A DNA stretch of 64,000 nt from Wocania arenilitoris (GTDB taxonomy: Bacteria; Bacteroidota; Bacteroidia; Flavobacteriales; Flavobacteriaceae). Positions 56,114 through 64,000 of this stretch are shown here, in pieces; the first letter of the stretch is position 1; the number at the start of each line of letters is the position of its first letter. A model generated the notes under the pieces. That model worked only from the letters and a program-made list of their open reading frames with translations. It was not told the DNA's origin and ran no database searches. Location: contig NZ_JAKKDU010000007.1 in the NCBI RefSeq assembly GCF_021728535.1, positions 62,001 to 126,000 on the forward strand, written 5' to 3'. Position numbers and translations under genes: made by a program.

Positions 56114-56180
56114 GTTAAAATTTAACATTTTTGTTAATGTAAGGTTAAATGATAAGTACGCTAAATGTTAAAATGTTAAT
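56114..56180 (+). promoter_or_regulatory. GTTAA repeat cluster upstream of the two-component operon
   Basis: GTTAA(A/T) half-sites begin at 56114, 56133, 56144, 56167 and 56175, with an inverted copy TTTAAC at 56121. The pair 56133/56144 has the 11-base spacing found in the HtrA-dapF region. Autoregulation of the operon by its own response regulator would explain it; not shown. Confidence 0.4.
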
Positions 56181-56185
56181 TTTGA

Positions 56186-57766
56186 ATGATGAGCAAGAGA
56201 ATATTCATCCTATTGGTAATTTTAATGAGTTTATCGCTTATAGGCATCATATTTGTTCAGGCTTATTATATAAAAGATTCAGTTAGAAATGCAGATGAGC
56301 GTTTTAATCATAAAGTAAAAACGGCTCTAAGTTATGTTTCAAATACCATTGAAAAAAATGAACTTGATGAAAAGTTTGAAACTTACCAAAAATTAATAAC
56401 AGAAGAAAAAGAAGTTGATTCAAGTGCTGTTTCGCAATTGTTTATTTATCAACAAAACAACAACACAAAGGAGGCTCTTATTTATAGAGCTGGAGTTTTA
56501 GAAGAAAACTATAAATTATCTTCGTCGCTCTTTGACATTGGTTTAGATAGTATTACTGTACAAAGAATTACTGGTACATCAAATCTTGAAGTATATAAAG
56601 GGAATGATCTAATTGATGATAAAGATTTAGGTGACACCCCTATACTTAATATTATGAGTAGTGGCAGAATTAAAGAAGCAGAAAAGAACTATTTTGAAAA
56701 GAATTTTAAAGCTTATGCAAAAACATTTCCTATTCATAAAAGAATTTCTGCAGAACAAATTCAAAATTTATTATCAAAAAGACTTAGAGCAGATGATATA
56801 GATATTGATTATGAATTTGCCATTTATAGCAACGGATTAGCAACAAAAGTACATAGCGACGATTTTGAAGGATATGAAGCGTCTACTTTTAGTATTCCTT
56901 TGTTTTATGATGAAAATAATCGAAGTAGTTATAAGCTCTTAGTTAATTTTCCTGATGATAAAAAGTTTATATTATCATCTATAATGGGAATGATTTTATT
57001 ATCGATAATTTTTACATCAATTATCATTTTAGCTTATTCAAGTGCATTATATCAGTTAGTAAAACAGCGTAAAATATCTGAAATTAAAACAGATTTTATT
57101 AATAACATGACGCACGAGTTTAAAACACCTATTGCAACTATTAATTTAGCTTTAGATTCTATAAAGAACCCAAAAATTATAAACGATAAAGAAAAAGTTA
57201 TTCGTTATCTTAACATGATAAAGGACGAAAATAAGCGTATGCATGCGCAAGTTGAAAACGTTTTAAGAATATCTAAACTAGAGAAAAACGAACTTAACAT
57301 TAGTAAGGATAGATTAGATTTGCACGACTTAGTAAACGATGCTATAACGCATGTGCAGCTTTTAGTTGAAGACAGAAATGGAACGATTAAAATGCATTTA
57401 AACGCAGAAAAATCATCAGTTTTAGCTAGCGAAATGCACTTTACCAATGTTATAGTAAACATTTTGGATAATGCTATTAAGTATTCTCCAGATACATTAA
57501 AAATTGAAATATTTACAGAAAATGTTGGAACCAACATTTTGCTTAAAATAAAAGATTATGGTAGCGGTATGAGTAAAGCTGCCTTAAAGCGCGTGTTTGA
57601 AAAATTTTATAGAGAACACACAGGAAACATACATAATGTTAAAGGACATGGTTTGGGCTTAGCTTATGTAAAACGTATTGTAGATGACCATCAAGGTCAT
57701 GTAACCGTAGAAAGTGAAAAAGGAAAAGGAAGTATATTTATAATAAGGCTTCCAATAATAACATAA
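56186..57766 (+). CDS. sensor histidine kinase, membrane-bound
   Basis: 526 residues; an ATG three bases later is an equal start. Two membrane spans (about 5-27 and 264-285) enclose a periplasmic sensor domain of about 235 residues with no recognised motif. The cytoplasmic part has the H-box NNMTHEFKTPIATINLALDS with His near 309, the N-box NVIVNILDNAIKYSP near 420, IKDYGSGMS and GHGLGLAYVKRIVDDH. It resembles RprX of Bacteroides in layout. The response regulator follows by 2 bases. Stimulus unknown, but the upstream repeats also occur at the HtrA gene, pointing to envelope stress. Confidence 0.93.
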   Translation: MMSKRIFILLVILMSLSLIGIIFVQAYYIKDSVRNADERFNHKVKTALSYVSNTIEKNELDEKFETYQKLITEEKEVDSSAVSQLFIYQQNNNTKEALIYRAGVLEENYKLSSSLFDIGLDSITVQRITGTSNLEVYKGNDLIDDKDLGDTPILNIMSSGRIKEAEKNYFEKNFKAYAKTFPIHKRISAEQIQNLLSKRLRADDIDIDYEFAIYSNGLATKVHSDDFEGYEASTFSIPLFYDENNRSSYKLLVNFPDDKKFILSSIMGMILLSIIFTSIIILAYSSALYQLVKQRKISEIKTDFINNMTHEFKTPIATINLALDSIKNPKIINDKEKVIRYLNMIKDENKRMHAQVENVLRISKLEKNELNISKDRLDLHDLVNDAITHVQLLVEDRNGTIKMHLNAEKSSVLASEMHFTNVIVNILDNAIKYSPDTLKIEIFTENVGTNILLKIKDYGSGMSKAALKRVFEKFYREHTGNIHNVKGHGLGLAYVKRIVDDHQGHVTVESEKGKGSIFIIRLPIIT

Positions 57767-57768
57767 AC

Positions 57769-58470
57769 ATGGAAGAGCAAAAAAAGAAAATTTTATTAGT
57801 AGAGGATGATCCTAATTTTGGAACAGTTCTTAAAGATTATTTAATTATGAACGATTATGATGTTGTTCATGCTAAAAACGGTATGGAAGGATTCGAAAAG
57901 TTTAAAAAAGATGATTTCGATTTATGCATTCTTGATGTTATGATGCCGTATAAAGATGGCTTTACTTTGGCTAAAGAGATCCGTGAAAAAAACACTGATG
58001 TTCCAATAGTTTTCTTAACAGCTAAGGCTATGAAAGAAGATGTTTTAAAAGGATATAAAGTTGGTGCTGATGATTATTTAAATAAACCTTTTGATAGTGA
58101 AGTGCTTTTAATGAAAATTAAAGCCATTATGCAACGTAAAGCAACTGAAACTATTTCTGATAGTAAACAATTTGAGTTTAAAATTGGAAATTTTGATTTG
58201 AATTCTAAACTTCGTTTTTTGCGTTATAATGGGGGAGACCCTATAAAATTATCTCCAAAAGAAAACGAACTATTACGATTATTAGCGCTACATGAAAACG
58301 ATTTAATGCCCCGCGAATTGGCACTAACTAAAATATGGCGAGACGATAATTACTTTACTTCTCGTAGTATGGATGTATACATTGCTAAGTTGCGCAAGTA
58401 CTTAAAATTAGATGATAAAGTTGAAATACTTAACATTCATGGAGAAGGATTTAGATTGGTTGTTAATTAA
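57769..58470 (+). CDS. OmpR/PhoB-type response regulator
   Basis: 233 residues. Receiver domain with phosphorylated D56 in LCILDVMMPYKDGF, the acidic pair VEDD near 11-14, T near FLTAKAM and the Lys in NKPFD; C-terminal winged helix from about 132 (KLSPKENELLRLLALHEN, RSMDVYIAKLRKYL). It is the partner of the histidine kinase 2 bases upstream and resembles RprY. Regulators of this type bind direct repeats spaced 10-11 bases, as seen at 26654-26692 and 56133-56150. No terminator with a GC stem follows; only a weak CTAAAAA/TTTTTAG hairpin at 58501-58518. Confidence 0.94.
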   Translation: MEEQKKKILLVEDDPNFGTVLKDYLIMNDYDVVHAKNGMEGFEKFKKDDFDLCILDVMMPYKDGFTLAKEIREKNTDVPIVFLTAKAMKEDVLKGYKVGADDYLNKPFDSEVLLMKIKAIMQRKATETISDSKQFEFKIGNFDLNSKLRFLRYNGGDPIKLSPKENELLRLLALHENDLMPRELALTKIWRDDNYFTSRSMDVYIAKLRKYLKLDDKVEILNIHGEGFRLVVN

Positions 58471-58709
58471 TTACATCAATACATAAAAATGAGAGGTCGT
58501 CTAAAAAGTAATTTTTAGGTTGGTTATTAATGTTATTTTATTTAGCTATAAAACTCATCGTAGCCATTTTAAATATGTTTTAATAATTAATCAATTTAGT
58601 TTAAAATGGTTATTGTTTCAATATGTTTTAAATATTCTTAAGAAAGTAAAACATTTTTAATATTTTTATCATCTTTATTATATATATAACATTAGATTAG
58701 CTAATTTTT

Positions 58710-60089
58710 ATGGAACGACTTAATCAACTCACTGCCGATTTTTCTAGCGCAGTTTGGGGATTACCTTTGCTAATACTTTTAATTGGTGGCGGATTGTATT
58801 TGTTAATTCGGTCAAAATTCGGAACATTTCGTTTAATTGGTCATGCTATTCAAGTGCTTCGTGGTAAATATGATGACCCGAATGATCCTGGGCAAATTAG
58901 TCATTTTCAAGCTTTAACTACGGCGCTATCATCCACCATTGGTATGGGAAATATTGCAGGTGTTGCAGTGGCGATTTCAATTGGTGGTCCTGGAGCTGTT
59001 TTTTGGATGTGGATTAGTGCAGTTGTTGGTATGTCTACTAAGTTTTTTACTTCAACTCTGGCTATTATGTTTAGAGGTAAAGATAGTGCTGGCGAATTAC
59101 AAGGAGGTCCTATGTATTTTATTATAGAAGGTTTGGGTAAATCTTGGAAACCATTAGCTGTTATGTTTAGTATTTGTGGTTTAGTTGGGGCATTACCTGT
59201 TTTTAATGTTAATCAGCTTACTCAAGCTATAAACGATATTTTACTATATCCTAATGGGGTTGAAGTTGGATTTACATCTAATTTAATTGTTGGTTTGGTG
59301 CTTGTTAGCATTACAGCAGTTGTTATACTTGGTGGTTTAAGGCTTATTAGTAAAACAGCGTCTAAACTTGTGCCTGGAATGGTATTACTTTATTTTGTTT
59401 CTGTTATTATTATTTTGATTGTAAATATTGAGGTTGTCCCAAAATATTTTGCAATGATTTTTACCGATGCTTTTGCTGCTAATAATTTTAAAGGCGATGC
59501 TTTTTTTGGTGGTGTTTTAGGCGGATTAATTTTACTAGGAATTAAACGTGGTGCTTTTTCAAACGAAGCTGGTATTGGTACCGCACCTTTAGCTCATGGC
59601 GCAGCAAAAACTGATGAACCTGTTCGCGAAGGTTTAGTAGCTATGTTAGGACCAGCAATTGATACTTTAATTGTTTGTACACTTACTGCTTTAGCTATTT
59701 TAGTTACTGGCGTTTGGGAAACCACATCAAATAATGGGGTAAGTTTAACGGCTTCTGCTTTTGGCGAAGCTATGCCAGAATATGGTAAGTATTTGTTGTT
59801 AGTTTGTATTGCAGTGTTTAGTATTTCTTCTCTATTTTCATATTCATATTATGGCTCAAAATGTTTGTCGTTTTTAATTGGTGCGGATAAAAAGCATTAC
59901 TATAACTATTTTTATATTGCAAGTATAATTTTAGGAGCAACAACAACATTGGATATGATGATAAATCTTATTGATGGGGTATTTGCATTAATGGCCATTC
60001 CTACTATGTTAGCTACAATAATATTGGCTCCGAAAGTTGTAAAAGAATTAGCTGCTTATAAAGCGCGTTTAAAAGAAAATAAATTATGA
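58710..60089 (+). CDS. AGCS family sodium:alanine symporter
   Basis: 459 residues with about ten membrane spans. The family pattern is clear: WGLPLLILLIGGGLYLLIRSKF at the start, HFQALTTALSSTIGMGNIAGVAVAISIGGPGAVFWMW near 68-105 (in pieces), FSNEAGIGTAPLAHGAAKTDEPVREGLVAM near 285-312. It imports alanine or glycine with sodium at the inner membrane. The stop overlaps the DUF4212 gene by 4 bases, so two unrelated sodium-coupled carriers share an operon. The 239-base gap upstream has no clear promoter. Confidence 0.93.
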   Translation: MERLNQLTADFSSAVWGLPLLILLIGGGLYLLIRSKFGTFRLIGHAIQVLRGKYDDPNDPGQISHFQALTTALSSTIGMGNIAGVAVAISIGGPGAVFWMWISAVVGMSTKFFTSTLAIMFRGKDSAGELQGGPMYFIIEGLGKSWKPLAVMFSICGLVGALPVFNVNQLTQAINDILLYPNGVEVGFTSNLIVGLVLVSITAVVILGGLRLISKTASKLVPGMVLLYFVSVIIILIVNIEVVPKYFAMIFTDAFAANNFKGDAFFGGVLGGLILLGIKRGAFSNEAGIGTAPLAHGAAKTDEPVREGLVAMLGPAIDTLIVCTLTALAILVTGVWETTSNNGVSLTASAFGEAMPEYGKYLLLVCIAVFSISSLFSYSYYGSKCLSFLIGADKKHYYNYFYIASIILGATTTLDMMINLIDGVFALMAIPTMLATIILAPKVVKELAAYKARLKENKL

Positions 60090-60343
60090 TTAATCAAGAA
60101 AAACCCAAAGCATACTGGAAAGAAAATATTAGAATTGTTCTTATACTATTAGCTATTTGGTTTTTGGTCTCATTTGGTGCAGGAATCATTTTTAAAGAGG
60201 CTTTAAATGAAGTTAAAATAGGCGGATTTAAACTTGGATTTTGGTTTGCACAACAAGGCTCTATGTATGTATTTGTTGTCCTTATTTTTGTATATGTTAG
60301 GTTAATGAATAAACTCGATAAAAAATATGGTTATGATGAATAA
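60086..60343 (+). CDS. DUF4212 small subunit of a sodium:solute symporter
   Basis: 85 residues, two membrane spans (about 15-35 and 52-72) with the family pattern KAYWKENIRIVLILLAIWFLVSFGAGIIF (in pieces) and GFKLGFWFAQQGSMYVFVVLIFVYVRLMNKLDKKYG. DUF4212 proteins are encoded just ahead of VC_2705-type SSS carriers and are taken to be their small subunit. The reading frame overlaps the carrier gene: its stop at 60341-60343 lies inside the first codons of the next gene. Confidence 0.92.
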   Translation: MINQEKPKAYWKENIRIVLILLAIWFLVSFGAGIIFKEALNEVKIGGFKLGFWFAQQGSMYVFVVLIFVYVRLMNKLDKKYGYDE

Positions 60344-62114
60344 TGCATTATTAATAGAAGCTATTGGCGTTCAAAATTGGACATACATTTTAGTTGGTTT
60401 AACCTTTACTTTGTATATAGGTATTGCTATTTGGAGTAGAGCAGGATCAACAAAAGATTTTTATGTAGCTGGAGGAGGTGTTTCGCCATTAGCAAATGGA
60501 ATGGCAACTGCTGCTGATTGGATGAGTGCTGCGTCTTTTATATCTATGGCAGGTATTATATCGTTTGCAGGATACGATGGTGCCGTTTATCTAATGGGTT
60601 GGACTGGTGGTTATGTGCTATTGGCATTACTATTAGCCCCTTATTTAAGAAAGTTTGGGAAATTTACAGTACCCGATTTTATAGGAGATAGATATTACTC
60701 TAAAATAGCACGTATTGTCGCCGTATTTTGTGCCTTATTAGTATCGTTTACTTATGTAGCAGGTCAAATGCGTGGTGTTGGACTTGTATTTTCTCGTTTT
60801 TTAGAAGTTGATATAAATACTGGTGTCATTATAGGTATGATTATCGTACTGTTTTATGCTGTTTTAGGAGGAATGAAAGGTATAACTTATACCCAGGTTG
60901 CTCAATATTGTGTATTAATATTTGCATTTATGGTGCCTGCTATTTTTATATCTATTCAAATGACAGGAAATCCCATTCCGCAATTAGGATTTGGAAGTGA
61001 ATTAGCAGATGGTTCAGGAACTTATTTACTAGATAAGTTAGATGGTTTAAGCACCGAACTTGGTTTTTCTGAATATACGGAAGGTTCAAAATCATTAATA
61101 GACGTATTTGCTATTACATTAGCTTTAATGGTTGGAACCGCTGGTTTACCTCATGTTATCGTACGTTTTTTTACTGTAAAACGTGTAAAAGATGCTAGAA
61201 AATCTGCCGGAATCGCCTTATTATTAATCGTAATTTTATATACAACAGCTCCAGCAGTTGCTGTTTTTGCTAGAACCAATATGATTGAAACGGTTTCAAA
61301 TCAACCTTATGCTAATGTACCCGAGTGGTTTAAAAAATGGGAAACAACAAAATTAGTTGTGTTTAATGATAAAAATGATGACGGTCTCGTTACGTATTTG
61401 TCAGGTGATGCTTTTTTAAAAGGTGATGATGGCAAATTTGATTTTAGTAAACCAAACCCAAATACCGAAAATGAGTTATATATAGATAACGATATTATGG
61501 TCTTAGCCAACCCTGAAATTGCACAATTACCAAATTGGGTAATAGCTTTAGTAGCAGCAGGTGCTCTAGCAGCAGCCCTATCTACTGCTGCTGGATTATT
61601 ACTGGTGATTTCTTCTTCGGTTTCTCATGATTTAATTAAGAAAATGATAAATCCTAAAATATCTGAAAAAGGCGAATTAGTTGCAGCACGTTTATCCGCG
61701 GTAGTTGCTGTTTGTGTAGCTGGTTATTTTGGAATTAATCCACCTGGTTTTGTAGCTGCAACTGTTGCACTTGCCTTTGGGTTAGCTGCAGCGTCATTCT
61801 TTCCAGCTATTATTTTAGGAATTTTTTATAAACGCATGAATAAAGAAGGTGCTATTGCAGGTATGGTTGTTGGTATTACAGCCATGTTATTATATATGAT
61901 TAAATATAAACTGGGGTGGTTTGATGATGTGTTGCCAGATAAAAGCGAATGGTGGTTTGGGATTTCACCAGAAGGCTTTGGTACAGTAGCTATGGTTCTT
62001 AATTTTATAGTGTCTATTACTATTATGAAGTTTACAAAAGCACCACCAAAAGAGGTTCAAGAGATTGTAGAAAACATTAGGATACCAAGTGGAGCAGGAG
62101 AAGCTACGCATTAA
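60333..62114 (+). CDS. SSS family sodium:solute symporter, VC_2705 type (ActP-like)
   Basis: 593 residues from the ATG at 60333; an ATG at 60327 is possible. Thirteen or so membrane spans, with the SSS pattern SRAGSTKDFYVAGGGVSPLANGMATAADWMSAASFI near 25-60 (in pieces) and GTAGLPHVIVRFFTVKRVKDARKS near 262. An extra outside loop at about 335-390 has DKNDDGLVTY, similar to an EF-hand calcium loop but without the last acidic residue. Relatives carry acetate or other short acids. It pairs with the DUF4212 small subunit. Confidence 0.92.
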   Translation: MMNNALLIEAIGVQNWTYILVGLTFTLYIGIAIWSRAGSTKDFYVAGGGVSPLANGMATAADWMSAASFISMAGIISFAGYDGAVYLMGWTGGYVLLALLLAPYLRKFGKFTVPDFIGDRYYSKIARIVAVFCALLVSFTYVAGQMRGVGLVFSRFLEVDINTGVIIGMIIVLFYAVLGGMKGITYTQVAQYCVLIFAFMVPAIFISIQMTGNPIPQLGFGSELADGSGTYLLDKLDGLSTELGFSEYTEGSKSLIDVFAITLALMVGTAGLPHVIVRFFTVKRVKDARKSAGIALLLIVILYTTAPAVAVFARTNMIETVSNQPYANVPEWFKKWETTKLVVFNDKNDDGLVTYLSGDAFLKGDDGKFDFSKPNPNTENELYIDNDIMVLANPEIAQLPNWVIALVAAGALAAALSTAAGLLLVISSSVSHDLIKKMINPKISEKGELVAARLSAVVAVCVAGYFGINPPGFVAATVALAFGLAAASFFPAIILGIFYKRMNKEGAIAGMVVGITAMLLYMIKYKLGWFDDVLPDKSEWWFGISPEGFGTVAMVLNFIVSITIMKFTKAPPKEVQEIVENIRIPSGAGEATH

Positions 62115-62138
62115 TAATAATGTGTAGTAGATATTAAA

Positions 62139-62186
62139 AACCTCTTTCAGTATTTTTCAAAAAGGAGAAATACTGAAAGAGGTTTT
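62139..62186. terminator. bidirectional terminator between symporter and DUF3857-type gene
   Basis: Perfect 18-bp inverted repeat: AAACCTCTTTCAGTATTT (62139-62156) and its complement (62169-62186), 12-base loop, A and T runs outside. It lies between two convergent genes and serves both. Confidence 0.9.
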
Positions 62187-62205
62187 ATTAATATTATATT
62201 GAAAA

Positions 62206-64000
62206 TTATTTTTTCTTCAATAGTATTTTTTCATTTGTAAACTGATTAGCAGCATCTAAAAATTCAACCATTAAATGCCAATTTGAATTTGGTTCGTAGT
62301 TATTTTTATATTGTTTAGAGGTCTTTACTATAAGTGTGTTTTCTTCAATTTTAGCTGAACTTATAAAAGCTCCTGTTTTATTATTTATAGACTTATTTAA
62401 TTTATCTATACCTAAAACTGAGTAGCCATCTGGAATATTAAAAATAATTTTGTTATTATAGCTTCTTGGATAATTCATATGTATATTTTCAGTTCTAGAA
62501 CGTTCTTTATCGGTTAAATCAATTTGTGCTGTAATTAACTTTCCTATTTCAACAATGTAATTTGGCCCAGCCTTTTTAATAAAAGTATTTTTTGCTTTAA
62601 AAGATTCGGTGTAAGTTAAATATGAATCTAAACCATAACGACCAGTTTCTTTAATTTCAAAAGTATAATCTTCAATATCATTAACTTTAAATTCAGATTC
62701 AATATTTTTCTTTAATCTTTCTTCACGCTTTATTTTAAGTTTTTCAATCAGTGCATCTAATGCTTTTTTATACTTAGCCTTATCTTTTTTACGTTTAACA
62801 TGATTTATGAATGATTTAGTACCAAACTTTTTATAATCTTCATTTACATAATCTGTAAAAAGTAATCTTTCTGATAGTTTATCTTCTTTTTGATGACCTT
62901 TGAAACTATTTACAGTACTAATGGATACCTCCGAAAAAGCGTCATTTATTTTTAATGTTATATTTCTTTTACTTTCGTTTTGAGCCTGAGAACTAATGGG
63001 TAATTTACCTTTTTTAATTTCATCAATTTTATTTTTAGAAGCTGACATTAAATAAACGTCTGTACCTTCAAGAATTGGAGAGAATTGGTTTACTGAAGTA
63101 TGTGGTCCAAAATATTCGACATAAATGGGGGTTTTGGTATTTACTTTTAAAAGAACATTTACATTTTTCTCAATCAATAAATCACTTATACTACCATCAA
63201 ATCGTTTTTTTGCTACCACTATTTCAAAGCCAATTTTTTCACGCTTTAAAAATTCTGTAAAATGTCTAATAAATTGTTTTTGATTTCTAATAAATACAGG
63301 GTTAGAACCATAATAAGTATATGGGTTATATCTAATTCCTGCATCATCAATAACTATAGCTTCAATAAAACGTGTTAAATAGTAGTGCCTCATATAATAG
63401 TAGGCGGACGTTACTTTTTCGTTATTATTTTTAAAAGTTTTATCTTTAAAAAAATCTTTAATATCACCGATATCTCCATCTGGTTTGAAGCGTTTATCGT
63501 ATAAATCTAGAACCTCTTCTTTAGTAACACTTTTTTTAATGATGTTTTCTTTTTCAGGTAAGAACGCCAAGGCTCTATCTTCAAATTTTCCTGAACGTGC
63601 AAAATAAACTTGAAATTTATAAGAAGGAAGGTCCAATAATGGATAAAACCATCTATTCGAAATATATTTGTCAATATTTGAAGCTTCTAAGCTATAGCGT
63701 CTAAAACTTTTCTTTTCCGTTGGAATGTTTTTTAACTCTGGAGCACCGTTATATGAATTAAAGTTTATAAAGAAGTCATTTTCAGTTTCAAAAAATAGTT
63801 TAAAATCAATTATGGGATAGTCTTCAGATAAAGTAGTTTCAACAGGGTCAAAACCAAAAGCGTATGTAGATTTAAAAGAATCTTCCTTGTATATATAGTA
63901 ATCTATAATATCTCCAACTTCTAAGTTAGAAATTGCTATGTTAGTTTTTCCATCTACTTGCACAGACTCTTTCTTAACATCTATTTCTATTTCATTGCCA
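62206..64000 (-). CDS. DUF3857/transglutaminase-like protein, N-terminus beyond window edge
   Basis: The frame is open to the right edge, giving 597 residues of the C-terminal part. It begins in a DUF3857-like region (NLEVGDIIDYYIYKEDSF) and continues through a transglutaminase-like middle part (HFTEFLKREKIGFEIVVAK near the place where DUF3857 proteins have their transglutaminase domain), although no Cys-His-Asp triad is visible: the expected Cys is missing. The end is beta-rich (YSVLGIDKLNKSINNKTGAF, ending with a basic KILLKKK). Proteins of this group in Bacteroidota are exported and often occur in pairs; function unknown. Confidence 0.7.
   Translation of the reverse strand, partial: GNEIEIDVKKESVQVDGKTNIAISNLEVGDIIDYYIYKEDSFKSTYAFGFDPVETTLSEDYPIIDFKLFFETENDFFINFNSYNGAPELKNIPTEKKSFRRYSLEASNIDKYISNRWFYPLLDLPSYKFQVYFARSGKFEDRALAFLPEKENIIKKSVTKEEVLDLYDKRFKPDGDIGDIKDFFKDKTFKNNNEKVTSAYYYMRHYYLTRFIEAIVIDDAGIRYNPYTYYGSNPVFIRNQKQFIRHFTEFLKREKIGFEIVVAKKRFDGSISDLLIEKNVNVLLKVNTKTPIYVEYFGPHTSVNQFSPILEGTDVYLMSASKNKIDEIKKGKLPISSQAQNESKRNITLKINDAFSEVSISTVNSFKGHQKEDKLSERLLFTDYVNEDYKKFGTKSFINHVKRKKDKAKYKKALDALIEKLKIKREERLKKNIESEFKVNDIEDYTFEIKETGRYGLDSYLTYTESFKAKNTFIKKAGPNYIVEIGKLITAQIDLTDKERSRTENIHMNYPRSYNNKIIFNIPDGYSVLGIDKLNKSINNKTGAFISSAKIEENTLIVKTSKQYKNNYEPNSNWHLMVEFLDAANQFTNEKILLKKK

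Noticed and set aside
58471-58709. IS remnant between the response regulator and the AGCS symporter
   Set aside because: A weak CTAAAAA/TTTTTAG hairpin and AT-rich sequence only; no transposase codons or terminal repeats.
61350-61400. EF-hand calcium site in the SSS carrier loop
   Set aside because: DKNDDGLVTY starts like an EF-hand loop but the twelfth position is Ser, not Glu or Asp; kept only as a remark.

Overview
The window is chromosomal DNA of a low-GC member of the Bacteroidota, almost certainly family Flavobacteriaceae. The evidence is the gene content (a GldF-GldG gliding-motility transporter, Bacteroidetes-type RNA polymerase omega subunit, a PorD-like type IX secretion protein, DUF4835, DUF2279, DUF4870 and DUF6913 families), promoter sites of the form TAnnTTTG in place of a sigma-70 -10 box, few Shine-Dalgarno sequences, and synteny such as dapA-bamD-rpoZ-coaBC-porD-recN-fabI. 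I cannot name the species. No tRNA, rRNA or CRISPR array was seen.

Layout. 1-10.5 kb is a redox, sulfur and signalling block: a periplasmic DsrE-like / Tat DsrE-like / TsdA-like dihaem cytochrome operon, a large pyruvate:ferredoxin oxidoreductase (nifJ), an OsmC protein with a near-consensus sigma-54 promoter, a sigma-54 activator with an N-terminal cyclic-nucleotide-binding domain, and, divergent from it, a class III nucleotide cyclase with TolB-like and TPR domains. 10.6-19 kb carries DUF4870, a glycosyltransferase, dnaN, a fused gldF-gldG, a frameshifted monooxygenase-like gene, a SAM hydroxide adenosyltransferase, phoH and purC. 19-22.7 kb is an accessory pair of surface lipoproteins (FnIII/propeller-like and leucine-rich repeat) bracketed by inverted dyad elements. 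22.8-40 kb is housekeeping: a coiled-coil membrane protein, gap, HtrA protease, dapF-GNAT-mltG-DUF2279, an exported lysozyme-like protein, an RsmI-like methylase, a LMW phosphatase, dnaA, a thioesterase, the LEA2-ribD-HAD-YigZ operon, GNAT-prmC-ligA. 40.2-44.1 kb is a decay and insertion zone: two distantly paralogous multi-pass membrane proteins flank a broken doxX gene and a degenerate IS630-type element that has itself been hit by a second IS630-type element. 44-58.5 kb holds a split 5'-nucleotidase, the dapA to fabI run, a glycosyltransferase, YbbR, coaE and a two-component system. 58.7-62.1 kb is a transporter cluster (AGCS, DUF4212, SSS). The right edge cuts a DUF3857/transglutaminase-type protein.

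The most interesting part is 5.8-10.5 kb. A predicted cyclic-nucleotide receptor (the sigma-54 activator, with an intact phosphate-binding cassette) lies back to back with a predicted cyclic-nucleotide producer (the class III cyclase), and the gene beyond the activator, osmC, has a -24/-12 promoter with phased palindromes at enhancer distance. This looks like a compact, self-contained second-messenger to sigma-54 circuit. The cyclase has Gln where adenylate cyclases usually have the purine-selecting Lys, so its product is open. Other points of note: an HtrA gene and a two-component operon that share phased GTTAAA repeats, a PFOR lacking the usual GSDGTVGANK segment, a gldF-gldG fusion, and a fully reconstructable nested IS insertion.
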